From contig NZ_CP022753.1 in the NCBI RefSeq assembly GCF_002263495.1, positions 5,882,312 to 5,946,311 on the forward strand: a stretch of DNA of 64,000 nucleotides, read 5' to 3'. Positions 43,988-53,338 of this stretch are shown here, piece after piece; the first letter of the stretch is position 1; the number at the start of each line of letters is the position of its first letter. Origin of the DNA: Nocardiopsis gilva YIM 90087. Lineage in GTDB: Bacteria > Actinomycetota > Actinomycetes > Streptosporangiales > Streptosporangiaceae. Under the pieces are notes generated by a model. It was not told the DNA's origin and ran no database searches. It saw nothing but the letters and a program-made list of their open reading frames with translations. The position numbers and the translations under genes were made by a program.

Positions 43988-46843
43988 CTACTCCGCGCTG
44001 TTCGACGTGGCCGACCCGTTCTTCGTCGCGGTGCTCTTCTTCGCGGCCGTCTTCGTGGCGGTCGCGGATTTCTTGGTGGTCGACTTGGTGGTCGACTTGG
44101 TGGTCGACTTCGCGGTCGACTTGGCCGCCGCCTTCTTCGTCGTGCTCTTCTTCGCGGTGGTCTTCTTCGCCGGGGCCTTGGCGCGGCGGTCGGCGAGCAG
44201 CTCGGCGGCGCGCTCGTCGGTGATCGACTCGACCTCGTCGCCCTTCCGCAGGGAGGCGTTGGTCTCGCCGTCGGTCACGTACGGACCGAACCGGCCGTCC
44301 TTGACCACCATCGGTTTCCCGGTGTCCGGATCCTCGCCGAGCTCCCGCAGCGGCGGGGCGGCGGCAGCGCGGCGGCCCCGCTGCTTCGGCTGGGCGAACA
44401 GCTCCTTGGCCTTCTCGATGGTGACCGTGAAGATCTGGTCCTCGGTCTCCAGGGAGCGGCTGTCGGTACCCTTCTTCAGGTACGGGCCGAACCGGCCGTT
44501 CTGCACGGTGACCTGCTCATCGTCGATCTCGCCGACCACGCGCGGCAGCGACAGCAGCCGCAGCGCGTCCTCCAGGGTGACGGTCTCCAGCGACATCGAC
44601 TTGAACAGCGAGGACGTGCGCGGCTTGGGGGCCGAGGCCTTGGACTTCGCCTTGCTCTTGGGCTTGGTCTCACCCTCGGCGGCGGGCTCCGGCTCTTCCA
44701 GGACCTCGGTCACGTACGGCCCGAAGCGCCCGCTCTTGGCGACGATCATGCGCCCGGTCTCCGGGTCGGTGCCGAGCTCGCGGTCGCCGCTGGGCTGGGC
44801 GAACAGCTCCTCGGCCTTCTCCTTGGTGAGCTCGTCCGGCGCCATGTCCTCGGGGACGTTGACGCGCCGCCCGTCCCACTCCATGTAGGGGCCGTAGCGA
44901 CCGACGCGCATCACGATGTCGCTGTCGGGCAGCGGGAAGGAGCTGACCTCCTTGGGGTCGATCTCCCCGAGCTGGTCGCCGACCAGCTCCTTCAGCCCGG
45001 TCTCCTGCTCCTCGCCGAAGTAGAACCGGCGCAGCCAGGGCACGCGCTCGGCCTCGCCTCGAGCGATGGCGTCCAGCGCGTCCTCCATGCGGGCGGTGAA
45101 CTCGTAGTCGACCAGGTTGCCGAAGTGCCGCTCCAGCAGCTGCACCACGGCGAACGCCAGGAAGGACGGCACCAGGGCCGAGCCCTTCTTGAACACGTAT
45201 CCGCGGTCGAGGATGGTGCCGATGGTGGGGGTGTAGGTGGAGGGGCGGCCGATCTCGCGCTCCTCCAGCTCCTTGATCAGGGTGGCCTCGGTGTAGCGCG
45301 CCGGCGGTCGGGTCGTGTGCCCCTCGGCCTCGATGCTCAGCGCCTTGAGCGGGTCGCCCTCGTCGACCGGCGGGAGGCGCCGCTCGCGGTCGTCCAGCTC
45401 GGCGTTGGGGTCGTCGGCACCCTCGACGTAGGCCTTGAGGAAGCCGTGGAAGGTGATGATCTTGCCGGTGGCGCTGAACTCGGCCTGCTCACCCGAGGTG
45501 GAGGTGCCGTGGATCTTCACGGTCACGGACTCGCCGACGGCGTCCTTCATCTGGGAGGCGACGGTGCGCTTCCAGATGAGCTCGTAAAGCCGGAACTCCG
45601 CGCCGGTCAGGCCGGTCTCGGCAGGGGTGCGGAAGCTGTCCCCCGCGGGGCGGATGGCCTCGTGCGCCTCCTGGGCGTTCTTCACCTTGCCCGCGTACAG
45701 GCGGGGCTTGGGCGGCAGGTAGTCGGCGCCGTACAACCGGGTGACCTGGTCGCGGGCGGCGGCGATGGCGCTGTCCGACAGCGTGGTGCTGTCGGTACGC
45801 ATGTAGGTGATGAACCCGTTCTCGTACAGGCGCTGGGCCACCTGCATCGTCTGCTTCGAGGAGAAGCCGAGCTTGCGCGAGGCCTCCTGCTGCATGGTGG
45901 TGGTGCGGAACGGGGCGTAGGGCGAGCGCTTGTAGGGCTTGCGCTCCACGGAACCGACCGAGAATTCGGCGCTGACCAGGCGCTCGGCCAGGCCCCGGGC
46001 GGCCTCCTCGTCTAGGTGGAGGATGCCCTTGGACGAGCGCAGCTCGCCCCGCGACGTGAAGTCGCGGCCCTGCGCCACACGGGCGCCGTCGACTGACACG
46101 AGGTTGGCGGTGAAAGTCGAGGGGTCGACACCCCCAACGGCGTCCACGGCGTCGAAGACCGACTTCAGGCCCCAATACTCGGCCGAGGTGAAGGCGATGC
46201 GCTCACGCTCGCGCTCGACCACCAGACGGGTGGCCACCGACTGCACGCGGCCCGCCGACAGCTTCGGCATGACCTTCTTCCACAGCACCGGGGAGACCTC
46301 GTAGCCGTAGAGGCGGTCGAGGATGCGGCGGGTCTCCTGGGCGTCGACGAGGCGCAGGTTGAGGTCGCGGGTGTTCTCGGCGGCGTTGCGGATGGCGTCG
46401 CGGGTGATCTCGTTGAACACCATGCGCTTGACCGGGATCTTCGGCTTGAGCTCTTCGAGCAGGTGCCAGGCGATGGCCTCGCCCTCGCGGTCCTCATCTG
46501 TGGCGAGGAGGAGCTCGTCGGCCTCGGCCACCAGCTCCTTGAGCCGCTTGACATGCGACTTCTTCTCCGCGTGCACAACGTAGAGGGGCTCGAACTCGTG
46601 GTCGACGTTCACCCCGAGCTTGGCCCACGGCTCACCCTTGTAGCGGGCCGGGATCTCGGCCGCCTTGGTCGGCAGGTCGCGGATGTGGCCGATGCTGGAC
46701 TCGACGACGTACCCCGGGCCCAGATAACCGGCGATGGTCTTGGCCTTGGCCGGCGACTCGACGATGACGAGCCGGTTGCCGCCTCCTTGGCGTCCAGTGT
46801 CCTTCGAGCCGTTCTTACCGGCGCTGCCCTTCGTGGGTGGCAC
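43988..46843 (-). CDS. topA: DNA topoisomerase I (type IA)
   Basis: Relaxes negative supercoils. The 951-residue protein has the Toprim domain (RLVIVESPAKAKTIAGYLG, then LLLATDEDREGEAIAWHLLE) and the active-site tyrosine in FITYMRTDSTTLSDSA. The C-terminal half holds repeated domains ending in GRFGPYV-type motifs (four copies) instead of zinc fingers. A lysine-rich tail of about 60 residues (KKTTAKKSTTKKAAAKST and more) is typical of Streptomyces-type TopA and aids processivity. The GTG at 46843 has AGGGG upstream. Confidence 0.96.
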   Translation of the reverse strand: MPPTKGSAGKNGSKDTGRQGGGNRLVIVESPAKAKTIAGYLGPGYVVESSIGHIRDLPTKAAEIPARYKGEPWAKLGVNVDHEFEPLYVVHAEKKSHVKRLKELVAEADELLLATDEDREGEAIAWHLLEELKPKIPVKRMVFNEITRDAIRNAAENTRDLNLRLVDAQETRRILDRLYGYEVSPVLWKKVMPKLSAGRVQSVATRLVVERERERIAFTSAEYWGLKSVFDAVDAVGGVDPSTFTANLVSVDGARVAQGRDFTSRGELRSSKGILHLDEEAARGLAERLVSAEFSVGSVERKPYKRSPYAPFRTTTMQQEASRKLGFSSKQTMQVAQRLYENGFITYMRTDSTTLSDSAIAAARDQVTRLYGADYLPPKPRLYAGKVKNAQEAHEAIRPAGDSFRTPAETGLTGAEFRLYELIWKRTVASQMKDAVGESVTVKIHGTSTSGEQAEFSATGKIITFHGFLKAYVEGADDPNAELDDRERRLPPVDEGDPLKALSIEAEGHTTRPPARYTEATLIKELEEREIGRPSTYTPTIGTILDRGYVFKKGSALVPSFLAFAVVQLLERHFGNLVDYEFTARMEDALDAIARGEAERVPWLRRFYFGEEQETGLKELVGDQLGEIDPKEVSSFPLPDSDIVMRVGRYGPYMEWDGRRVNVPEDMAPDELTKEKAEELFAQPSGDRELGTDPETGRMIVAKSGRFGPYVTEVLEEPEPAAEGETKPKSKAKSKASAPKPRTSSLFKSMSLETVTLEDALRLLSLPRVVGEIDDEQVTVQNGRFGPYLKKGTDSRSLETEDQIFTVTIEKAKELFAQPKQRGRRAAAAPPLRELGEDPDTGKPMVVKDGRFGPYVTDGETNASLRKGDEVESITDERAAELLADRRAKAPAKKTTAKKSTTKKAAAKSTAKSTTKSTTKSTTKKSATATKTAAKKSTATKNGSATSNSAE

Positions 46844-47080
46844 GCTTTTCCCCTACATCTAGCCTTGCGCTGTCATATGCGATCGCTGTTCGAATCGGAC
46901 CGCGAGCCATCGGTTCCCAGCCACCGACGGTAACCGACGGCTGCAAGGATCGCTTCCCGAGGCGACGTGACCGTGCGGTTCCGTGTCGACACGGATCGTT
47001 CCCCAGAAATCGGCGTCCCGGTCATCCACGGGTACGAACGCTATGGCACGAACCCGGCCGGGAGCCGCAGAATAAGCGCA

Positions 47081-47266
47081 ATGCTCGAGTACGAATACCG
47101 CGAACTCCGCTTCTCGCGAGGTACATCACGCAGCGCGGCCCGGCAGGCGCTTGCCGAGTGCGCGGAATACGGACGCTGGGAGCTGGCCCGGGTGCGGCTG
47201 CATTCCGACGGCAGCAGGCGCATCACGTTACGCCGCCGGATCATTCGACAGATCCGCACGATGTGA
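47081..47266 (+). CDS. DUF5703 family small protein
   Basis: A 61-residue basic protein conserved in actinobacteria: MLEYEYRELRFSRGTSRSAA, then LAECAEYGRWELARVRLHSD and RRITLRRRIIRQIRTM. The pattern (EYEYRE, AEYGRWEL, RRRIIRQ) is that of DUF5703; no function is known. I chose the ATG at 47081 because the family begins there, although the nearest G-rich sequence is about 18 bases upstream. In Streptomyces, as I recall, members lie near chaplin genes and an M20 peptidase; here two secreted proteins and an M20 peptidase follow. Confidence 0.8.
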   Translation: MLEYEYRELRFSRGTSRSAARQALAECAEYGRWELARVRLHSDGSRRITLRRRIIRQIRTM

Positions 47267-47452
47267 TTCCCATCACACCTGGCGTGACGGACATGGAACG
47301 AGGGCGCGCGCCACCCACGTATCGCCGTGGTGTCACGCGTCGGAGCAGACTGCCTCTCAGCCCTTGTCCCCCCTGCGGCCCTGTCTGACCGTCGTTCGGC
47401 CCTTGTTCGGCCGTCGCGGATCGGCGCCGGTGGTTGTCGGTCGGTGTCGGTC

Positions 47453-47785
47453 TTCGTCCACAGCAAGCGGCGAGTCCCCCCGGATATTCCAGGACGACTC
47501 GCCGCTTCGACGTTGCGGTCGTCACGCCCGCCTCCCCGCTTGTCCACCGCATCACGTACGGAAACAGGGAGGCGGCCGCCTCGACTCGGCGGCCGTCGCG
47601 CCCGGTTCTCCTGCTTGTCCACCGCATCATTCACGGAACAGCAGAACGGCCGCTCCGACTCGCGGTCGCCACTCCCGGTCCCCCTGCCTGTCCACCGCAT
47701 CATTCACGGGACAGGAGGACGGGTGATGACTACCGCACGCCGGTCTTTCCTCCTCGAACGCGCCGCAGCGCGCCGGGAGAGTCGC
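47453..47785. repeat. Tandem array of about 74-bp hairpin-forming units
   Basis: Three clear units begin with T(G)TCCACCGCATCA at 47541, 47616 and 47689 (periods 75 and 73), with a degenerate partial unit near 47453. In each unit the arms flanking the conserved CACCGCATCA loop are complementary but differ between copies: CCTCCC with GGGAGG in unit 1, and CCTGTCC with GGACAGG in unit 3. The spacers are also related (CCGACTCG, CGGTCGYC), so this is a tandem repeat, not spacers between repeats. It lies between converging genes. Confidence 0.8.
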
Positions 47786-48172
47786 TTACAACCCCAGTTC
47801 GAGGCCGAAGGCGCTGGCCAGCTCACCGAGCGGGCCGACGGGCCGGGACTGGGGCGGGGCCGGTGCCGAACCCGTGCCCTGCTCCGACGCGACGCCGCCT
47901 TCGGGGGCGGCGCCCTCGACCGGAGTGGCCCCCTTGACCTGCGTGTTCTCCGTGGTCGGCGTGGGCTCGTCGACCGACGTGGCCTCAGACGTGGTCTCGT
48001 CGGTGGCCGCGAGACCGGGCGCCTGGTCGCCAAGGACCTGACTGTCGCTCCGCACAGCACCGTCGCCGGAGGTGACGGGGTCGCTTCCGGCGAAGGAGAC
48101 GCCCGTCCCCATCGCCGCGAAGCCCGCGACGAGGAGCATGGTCTTGGCGGATGTACGAATCCACCTACGCAT
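47786..48172 (-). CDS. Small secreted protein, 128 residues
   Basis: An exported protein with signal peptide TMLLVAGFAAMGTGVSFAG. The mature part is acidic, T/E/P/G-rich and probably disordered, ending PLGELASAFGLELGL. No domain recognised and no cysteines. The ATG at 48172 (MRRWIRT) has AAAGGAC eight bases upstream; the longer ORF extension is a shadow. It sits beside another secreted protein gene on the same strand, and the tandem repeat array lies at its 3' end. Confidence 0.72.
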   Translation of the reverse strand: MRRWIRTSAKTMLLVAGFAAMGTGVSFAGSDPVTSGDGAVRSDSQVLGDQAPGLAATDETTSEATSVDEPTPTTENTQVKGATPVEGAAPEGGVASEQGTGSAPAPPQSRPVGPLGELASAFGLELGL

Positions 48173-48824
48173 ATGGGTTGTCCTTTCGAAACCGATGAAC
48201 GTTGATTCGATGGAGTGTTCAGTTGGAACCCGTCGACCTCGGAGTCCGTCGGCCCCTGGCTTGGAGCACGGCCGCCGTGGCCTGGTGTGTGGCCCGGGGG
48301 CGGCGTACCTGGCAGGTACACCTTCGCCCGGACGAGGGGCGCGCGACGCCTTCGCGGTGTTCACGAACCTGCGTGTGTGCGCCCGGTCGGCTCCGCTCTG
48401 GCTGAGCGGAGGCTGAGGTGAACCCCGCGAACGTGGCCGCGGCCGCGGGACTCGCGTCAACCTCCCGGTCATCCGAGCTCGGGACACCGACCAGCGGGCG
48501 GGGGCGTAACCCGGGTGGCACGGGCCGCCGGGCCGGATCGCACCCGCGTCGGTCATCGGCAGTCAGCATCAGCACTCCTCAACATCAAGCGGATGCACGT
48601 CATCACGGGACAGGGAAACCCCTACGGGACAGCCGCGCACAACAGCCGCATCGGCACCGGCCCTGCTCACAACGCAGGCAGCACGGGCACGCGATGGCGC
48701 GATCGCTACGGCGCGGAGAAAGAAGGACGAAGTCGACGCAAACGCGGACGGCGGCTGGTGCGGGCACGGTGAACGGCCGCAGGCCGGGTCCGGCGGGTCC
48801 GGACCGCCCCTCGAAAAGGACCTA
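48173..48824. other. Intergenic region between two secreted-protein genes
   Basis: About 650 bases. ORFs here overlap each other on both strands, lack codon bias and show no domains, so none is called. The promoter of the 128-residue gene should be here. Confidence 0.45.
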
Positions 48825-49952
48825 CTAGTCGGGGGAGAACGACGGGTCGTCGGCGATTTCGCGCGCGACCAGCGTCGGGTCGCCCGGCAGCGCGACGCGC
48901 TGGGTGGGAACGCGCAGCACGTCGGCGCGGTTCATCAGGAAGCCGGGCGTTGCCGGGGTCGGCGTCCACGACGAGGAGGACGCGGACCCGGCGGAGGTGG
49001 ACGTGGAGTCGGAGACACCGCCGTGCCAGACGTGGCCGTCGTTCTCCGTGTCCTCGGCGTCCCTGTCGTGCACGCCGGTCGCGCCCGGCGCTTCGGCGGC
49101 GAACGTCGCGACGTGCTCCGCCGCGTCGGCCGTCGCGTGCCGGGTGAGCAGCGGGTGCGTGGCGCCAACGTCGGCGTGCTCCCGCTTGCGACCACGCTCG
49201 TCTTCGGCGAGCGGGGCGTCGTTTCCGTTGTCCGGGGCAGAACCCGGTGCGAGACCCGTTGAGCGGGGTGTGGGCGCATTGCCGTCGGACAGGAGCGGCA
49301 GGTCGCCGGCGCGTGGAGCGCCACCGATGGTCTTGCCGAGCTGGCTCGTCAGGTGCCCGGTGGTCTCGGCCAAACCCTTCTTCCCGACCAGCCCTTCCTC
49401 GCCCACGAGTCCGTTCTCACCGACGAGCCCGTCTTTACCGGTCAAGCTCTTGGAAACGGTCGTGGTCAGCGACGACGAGGAGCGACGCAGCGACGAGTCC
49501 GCGTACCCCGTGAGCTTCTGCCCGGTGCGAACGGTTCCGCTCAGGACACCGCCGGTCTCGCGGGCCGCGCCCTTGACCACCGTGCGGGTGGTGGTACCGG
49601 CGGTCTCGGTCGTCGAGTTGACCGGGGCGGAGAGAGCCGCCGTGGTGGATTCGAGCGAAAGGTCGACCGGCAGGACGTCGCGTGTGACGTCGGCGGTCGC
49701 AGAAGCCCCGCTCTTCTTTCCGTCCTGGGCGGTGCGCTCGGCGGAGCCCGCGACGTCGGCGGCGAGGTGCCGCCCCATCTCGTGGAGGTTCTCGGAGTGG
49801 GCCTCATCGGCGTAGGAGGCGGTGCTTCCCGCCAGCAGCCAACCGGCGGCGGCGATACCGGCGACGGCGCCCAGGCGGACCAGGGTCCGCCCCAGCCACG
49901 GGCAGACCGAACAGGCGGGGACACCCCGCCGTCTCCAGTCCGCGAGCACCAT
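48825..49952 (-). CDS. Secreted low-complexity protein, 375 residues
   Basis: A signal peptide is clear (LVRLGAVAGIAAAGWLLAGS, cleavage after SYA). The mature protein is S/T/A/D/G-rich with helical stretches (ENLHEMGRHLAADVAGSAER) and a short tandem repeat GLVGE[N/E/K] four times near residue 190. The C-terminus has NRADVLRVPTQRVALPGDP, possibly a conserved tail. No LPXTG sorting signal or catalytic motif was seen. GGAG before the ATG at 49952 supports the start. It may be a cell-surface or wall-interacting protein. Confidence 0.72.
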   Translation of the reverse strand: MVLADWRRRGVPACSVCPWLGRTLVRLGAVAGIAAAGWLLAGSTASYADEAHSENLHEMGRHLAADVAGSAERTAQDGKKSGASATADVTRDVLPVDLSLESTTAALSAPVNSTTETAGTTTRTVVKGAARETGGVLSGTVRTGQKLTGYADSSLRRSSSSLTTTVSKSLTGKDGLVGENGLVGEEGLVGKKGLAETTGHLTSQLGKTIGGAPRAGDLPLLSDGNAPTPRSTGLAPGSAPDNGNDAPLAEDERGRKREHADVGATHPLLTRHATADAAEHVATFAAEAPGATGVHDRDAEDTENDGHVWHGGVSDSTSTSAGSASSSSWTPTPATPGFLMNRADVLRVPTQRVALPGDPTLVAREIADDPSFSPD

Positions 49953-50196
49953 GCATGCTCCTTCGTGCGACGACCCGTGACGGGTGGGACGTTGCTACTG
50001 CCAACCCATCTCTCGAAACTGAGAGTAACCGTAACATCACGACGGGCAACAATCGGCGCGCAGAGCGAGAGACACGCCGGATTTTTTCACCGGCGTGCCC
50101 CTGTGTCCGACTACGCCCGCTGTGCGACCGGAATCGGCGGTCGATCACGGTCTGACGCAGCGGCGATCAGCGGCCAGGGCCGCCGTCGCCCTCGCG

Positions 50197-51498
50197 TCAA
50201 CTCGCCTCGATGAACCGATCCAGCACCCGCACGCCGAAACGCAGCGCGTCAACCGGCACACGCTCGTCGACCCCGTGGAACATCCCGGCGAAGTTGAGCT
50301 CGGGGGGCAGCTTCAGGGGGGCGAACCCGTAGTTGCGGATACCGAGCCGCTGGAAGCTCTTCGCGTCGGTGCCGCCGGACATGCAGTAGGGGACCGCCTT
50401 GGCGCCCGGGTCTTCGGCGAGCAGCGAGTCGGCCATCGCGCTCACGATGCCGCCCTCGAACTCGGTCTCCACGGCGGGGAGGTGATGGATGAACTCGCGC
50501 TGCACCTTCGGGCCGAGAAGCCGGTCGATCTCGGCGAAGTACTCGTCCTCCATACCGGGCAGAAAACGTCCGTCCACCTCCGCCGTGGCGGTGCCCGGAA
50601 TGACATTGGCCTTGTACCCCCCGCTGAGAACAGTCGGGTTGAGGGTGTTGCGGATCGTGGCGCCGATCATGGTGGCGAGGGGACCGAGACGGGCGAGGGT
50701 TCCCTCGACGTCGTTCTCGTCGAACTCGATACCGAACTCCTCGCACACCTCCTCGAGGAAGGTGCGAACGGTCTTCGTCAACCGAATCGGGAACTCGTGC
50801 TGCCCCAGCCGCGCGACGGCGGCGGCGATCTCCGTGACGGCGTTGTCGTCATTGACCATCGACCCATGACCGGCCGTGCCGCGCGCGGTCAGGCGCATCC
50901 ACGCGATGCCCTTCTCCGCGGTCTCGATCAGGTACAGCCGCCGGTCGTCAGCAACGGTGAGACTGAATCCCCCGACCTCACTGATCGCGTCGCTGCAGTC
51001 GGCGAACAGGCCGGGGTGCTCATCCACCAGCCACTGCGCACCCCACGACCCCCCGGCCTCCTCATCGGCCAGGAACGCGAGCACGATGTCCCGCGGCGGA
51101 ATCCGCCCCTCGCGCATGCGCTGCCGCAGCACGGACAGCACCATCGCGTCCATGTCCTTCATGTCGACCGCACCGCGGCCCCAGACACAGCCGTCGGCGA
51201 TCTCCCCGGAGAAGGGGTGATGCGTCCAGTCGTCGGCATCGGCGGGGACCACATCCAGGTGCCCATGGATCAACAACGGCGGCCGACTGGAGTCGGCCCC
51301 GGTGATCCGCGCCACGACGCTGCTCCGCCCTGGATGCTTCTCATAGATCGTGGACTCGACCCCGACCTCATCGAGCTTCTCGGCCACATACTCCGCCGCC
51401 ACCCGCTCCCCGGGACCGGAGTGATCCCCGTAGTTAGAGGTGTCGATGGCGATGAGCTCCCGGCACAGGTCGACAACCTCACCCTCGGCCGGACTCAT
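50197..51498 (-). CDS. M20 family metallopeptidase
   Basis: A zinc-dependent amidohydrolase/peptidase of about 433 residues. The di-zinc site is seen in LLIHGHLDVVPADADDW, WGRGAVDMKDMDAMVLS and LAFLADEEAGGSWGAQWL, with the dimerisation-domain histidine in ARGTAGHGSM and a C-terminal FHGVDERVPVD. The family includes ArgE/DapE-type deacylases and carboxypeptidases; the substrate is not determined. I chose the ATG at 51498 because related proteins begin shortly before the VVDLCRELIAIDTSN helix. An upstream ATG at 51549 with GGAGGG is possible. Confidence 0.9.
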   Translation of the reverse strand: MSPAEGEVVDLCRELIAIDTSNYGDHSGPGERVAAEYVAEKLDEVGVESTIYEKHPGRSSVVARITGADSSRPPLLIHGHLDVVPADADDWTHHPFSGEIADGCVWGRGAVDMKDMDAMVLSVLRQRMREGRIPPRDIVLAFLADEEAGGSWGAQWLVDEHPGLFADCSDAISEVGGFSLTVADDRRLYLIETAEKGIAWMRLTARGTAGHGSMVNDDNAVTEIAAAVARLGQHEFPIRLTKTVRTFLEEVCEEFGIEFDENDVEGTLARLGPLATMIGATIRNTLNPTVLSGGYKANVIPGTATAEVDGRFLPGMEDEYFAEIDRLLGPKVQREFIHHLPAVETEFEGGIVSAMADSLLAEDPGAKAVPYCMSGGTDAKSFQRLGIRNYGFAPLKLPPELNFAGMFHGVDERVPVDALRFGVRVLDRFIEAS

Positions 51499-51658
51499 GC
51501 CCTCCGTCTCTCCCACCACGTCCACCAGCTCCCTTCGGGATCGTCGCATCCGTCAACCGACCCTCCCATGGTCCCGCCCCAAGGTTTTCCGTGTACGTCG
51601 GACCCCAGACCTTTGCTATGGTTAACCATGTCCGGCGCGGGAAGCGCCTGACAGCACT

Positions 51659-51743
51659 GTCCGGGTGGCGGAATAGGTAGACGCGCTAGCTTGAGGTGCT
51701 AGTGCCCGTTAAGGGCATGGGGGTTCAAGTCCCCCCTCGGACA
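51659..51743 (+). tRNA. tRNA-Leu (anticodon GAG)
   Basis: A class II tRNA of 85 bases: acceptor GTCCGGG with CTCGGAC (one G-U pair), anticodon loop CTTGAGG (anticodon GAG), a long variable arm (TGCCCGTTAAGGGCA) and T-arm GGGGG TTCAAGT CCCCC. CCA is not encoded. Its 3' end borders the C-terminal remnant of a recombinase on the other strand, so it has served as an integration site. Confidence 0.96.
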
Positions 51744-51924
51744 CTTTCGATTCGCACACGTCGTGGAGGCGCGGTTTGATCCGTGCCTCCACGATTCGTG
51801 TTTCCGGGTGGTATTCGAGGTACAGCCCCATCTTCGCGTAGAGGTCGGCCTTGTCCTCCGGATCCGCGCGATGGACCACCGCAGCGAGCCCGGTGATCCC
51901 TTTCCACCATCGCGGCGGTCCCAT
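51709..51924 (-). pseudogene. C-terminal remnant of a serine integrase at tRNA-Leu
   Basis: The minus-strand peptide GITGLAAVVHRADPEDKADL then YAKMGLYLEYHPETRIVEAR matches the extreme C-terminal region of actinobacterial large serine recombinases (DADPADKAE-Y-LGL-L-Y-P pattern, from memory). Its last residues are translated from the tRNA-Leu 3' end, as happens when an integrase gene abuts its attachment site. The catalytic and DNA-binding domains are missing; the upstream boundary falls near 51900. I read it as a decayed integrated element of which only one end remains. Confidence 0.65.
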
Positions 51925-51998
51925 CGCGCGTCAGACGCTGTTTCCACGTAGCGCACCCTTCCGCGCGTCGGAATGGCCGCGCGCGTACCGGATTTCCG

Positions 51999-52547
51999 TC
52001 AGCGTCCGTCTTCGACGTCGAGCACGGAGATGTCCAACCGGGCGGTCCTCCAGCCGAGCTGGTCGCGGACGACCTCGGCCACCCGCGTGCGCAGAGCGGC
52101 GTCCACCCGCGGGACAGGAGTGCCCACGTGCAGCCGTACGCGCAACTCGATTTCGATCCCGTCCTCGCCCTCGATGAGCTCCGCGACGCGGGCGTCGGCC
52201 ACACCGGGGACGTCCTCTGCCGCCGTGCGCAGCACGGCGGCCGCAGCCGAGCGCCTGACCCGGGTCACCCCCTCCTCCTCTCCAGGCACCCGCAGGGCTC
52301 GGCGCGACCTCGGGTCGGCGCGGACCAGCCGCATCACGTCGTCGAGTAGGTGCGGTGGAGCCACCACGCGCTCCGCGGCGAGCTCGGACCGGGCGGCGAG
52401 CAGCACGCCGTGCTCCTCGACCGCCGCGCGGCAGTGCGGGCACCGCAGTTCATGCTCGGTCGGCTCGCCGTCGCGCTCGTGCGCCAGAACCGTGTCGATG
52501 TCGGAGCCGCACGGCAGCCGTTCATAGTCGGTGTGCTCTATCGCCAT
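51999..52547 (-). CDS. Asp23/Gls24 protein with N-terminal anti-sigma-like zinc motif
   Basis: A 182-residue two-part protein. Residues 1-60 look like a zinc-binding anti-sigma domain: LPCGSDIDTVLAHERDGEP, then THELRCPHCRAAVEEHG in outline, with H-x3-C-x2-C spacing. Residues about 95-182 are an Asp23/Gls24 (DUF322) domain: DVPGVADARVAELIEGEDGI, then LRVRLHVGTPVPRVDAALRT. Its ATG lies inside the 3' end of the sigma factor gene (10-base overlap), which supports a sigma/anti-sigma pair. The role is envelope stress by association; whether it binds the sigma factor is inferred. Confidence 0.78.
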   Translation of the reverse strand: MAIEHTDYERLPCGSDIDTVLAHERDGEPTEHELRCPHCRAAVEEHGVLLAARSELAAERVVAPPHLLDDVMRLVRADPRSRRALRVPGEEEGVTRVRRSAAAAVLRTAAEDVPGVADARVAELIEGEDGIEIELRVRLHVGTPVPRVDAALRTRVAEVVRDQLGWRTARLDISVLDVEDGR

Positions 52548-53089
52548 GGCTTCAGCGCCTCCACGAGGTGGGATCGGGCACGGTGGATGCGGCCGCGGAC
52601 GGCGTCCGTCGTCACACCGACGGTCTCAGCGATCTCGCCGTAGGTCATCTGCTCCATCTCGTACAGGATCCAGCAGACGCGCTGCTGCGGCGGAAGGTCG
52701 AGGAGGGCCTGGGCGAGGGCATCGCGCAGGCCGCTGGCGACCGTGTGGTGTTCGGGCCCGGCGCCGCGGCCGGTCCGCTCGCCTTCCAGGAGGTCGCTCG
52801 GCGACTCAGGGGTGCGCGCTCGCGCCGTATTCAGAGCGCGGCGCGTGACGATGCGGTAGAGCCACGCCCGGAATGTCGCTGGATCGTCCAGGTCGGGGAG
52901 GCGGCGCCATGCCGCGACGAGCGCCTCCTGCGACGCGTCCGCGGCGTCCGCCGGATCGTTCAGGACGCGCAAGGCGATCCGGTACACGGTGTCCTGATGC
53001 CGCCGAACCAGCACCTCGAACGCCGCGGCGTCGCCGTCCCGGGCGCGCTTGACCAGCGCCGTGTCGTCACAATACGGGGTATTTGCCAT
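52538..53089 (-). CDS. ECF-type RNA polymerase sigma factor
   Basis: A 183-residue sigma factor. Region 2 has FEVLVRRHQDTVYRIALRVL and ADASQEALVAAWRRLPDLDD; region 4 has LDLPPQQRVCWILYEMEQMT and YGEIAETVGVTTDAVRGRIH. No extra C-terminal domain. The ATG at 53089 is the first in frame. It overlaps the zinc-motif Asp23 gene by ten bases and is divergent from the CsbD-Asp23 operon, which may be its regulon; an autoregulatory promoter would lie in 53090-53338. Confidence 0.93.
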   Translation of the reverse strand: MANTPYCDDTALVKRARDGDAAAFEVLVRRHQDTVYRIALRVLNDPADAADASQEALVAAWRRLPDLDDPATFRAWLYRIVTRRALNTARARTPESPSDLLEGERTGRGAGPEHHTVASGLRDALAQALLDLPPQQRVCWILYEMEQMTYGEIAETVGVTTDAVRGRIHRARSHLVEALKPWR

Positions 53090-53338
53090 TCATCCGCCTG
53101 CGTCCGCAGCCACCCAGCCATATTACGCATAGTATTTCTGTATACACGGTCTGTGATAATCCGACGGGGGTGTCGGCCGCCTCGAATGTGTCCCAGCTCA
53201 CATTCGATTCCGCGTGAGGATGCGGGGGGCACGCGTGTCCTTAGGGGTGCGCGCTACTACCGGTAACACGGAAGCGCGATCGCTCCTCCCGGCACCGACG
53301 GGGCGGAGCGCGACACGAACGAACAGGGGGAACGAACG

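Noticed and set aside
47541-47722. Possible CRISPR array (about 30-base repeats at 73-75 base intervals)
   Set aside because: The repeats differ between copies, the intervening segments are themselves related, only three units exist, and no cas gene is in the window. It is a tandem hairpin repeat.
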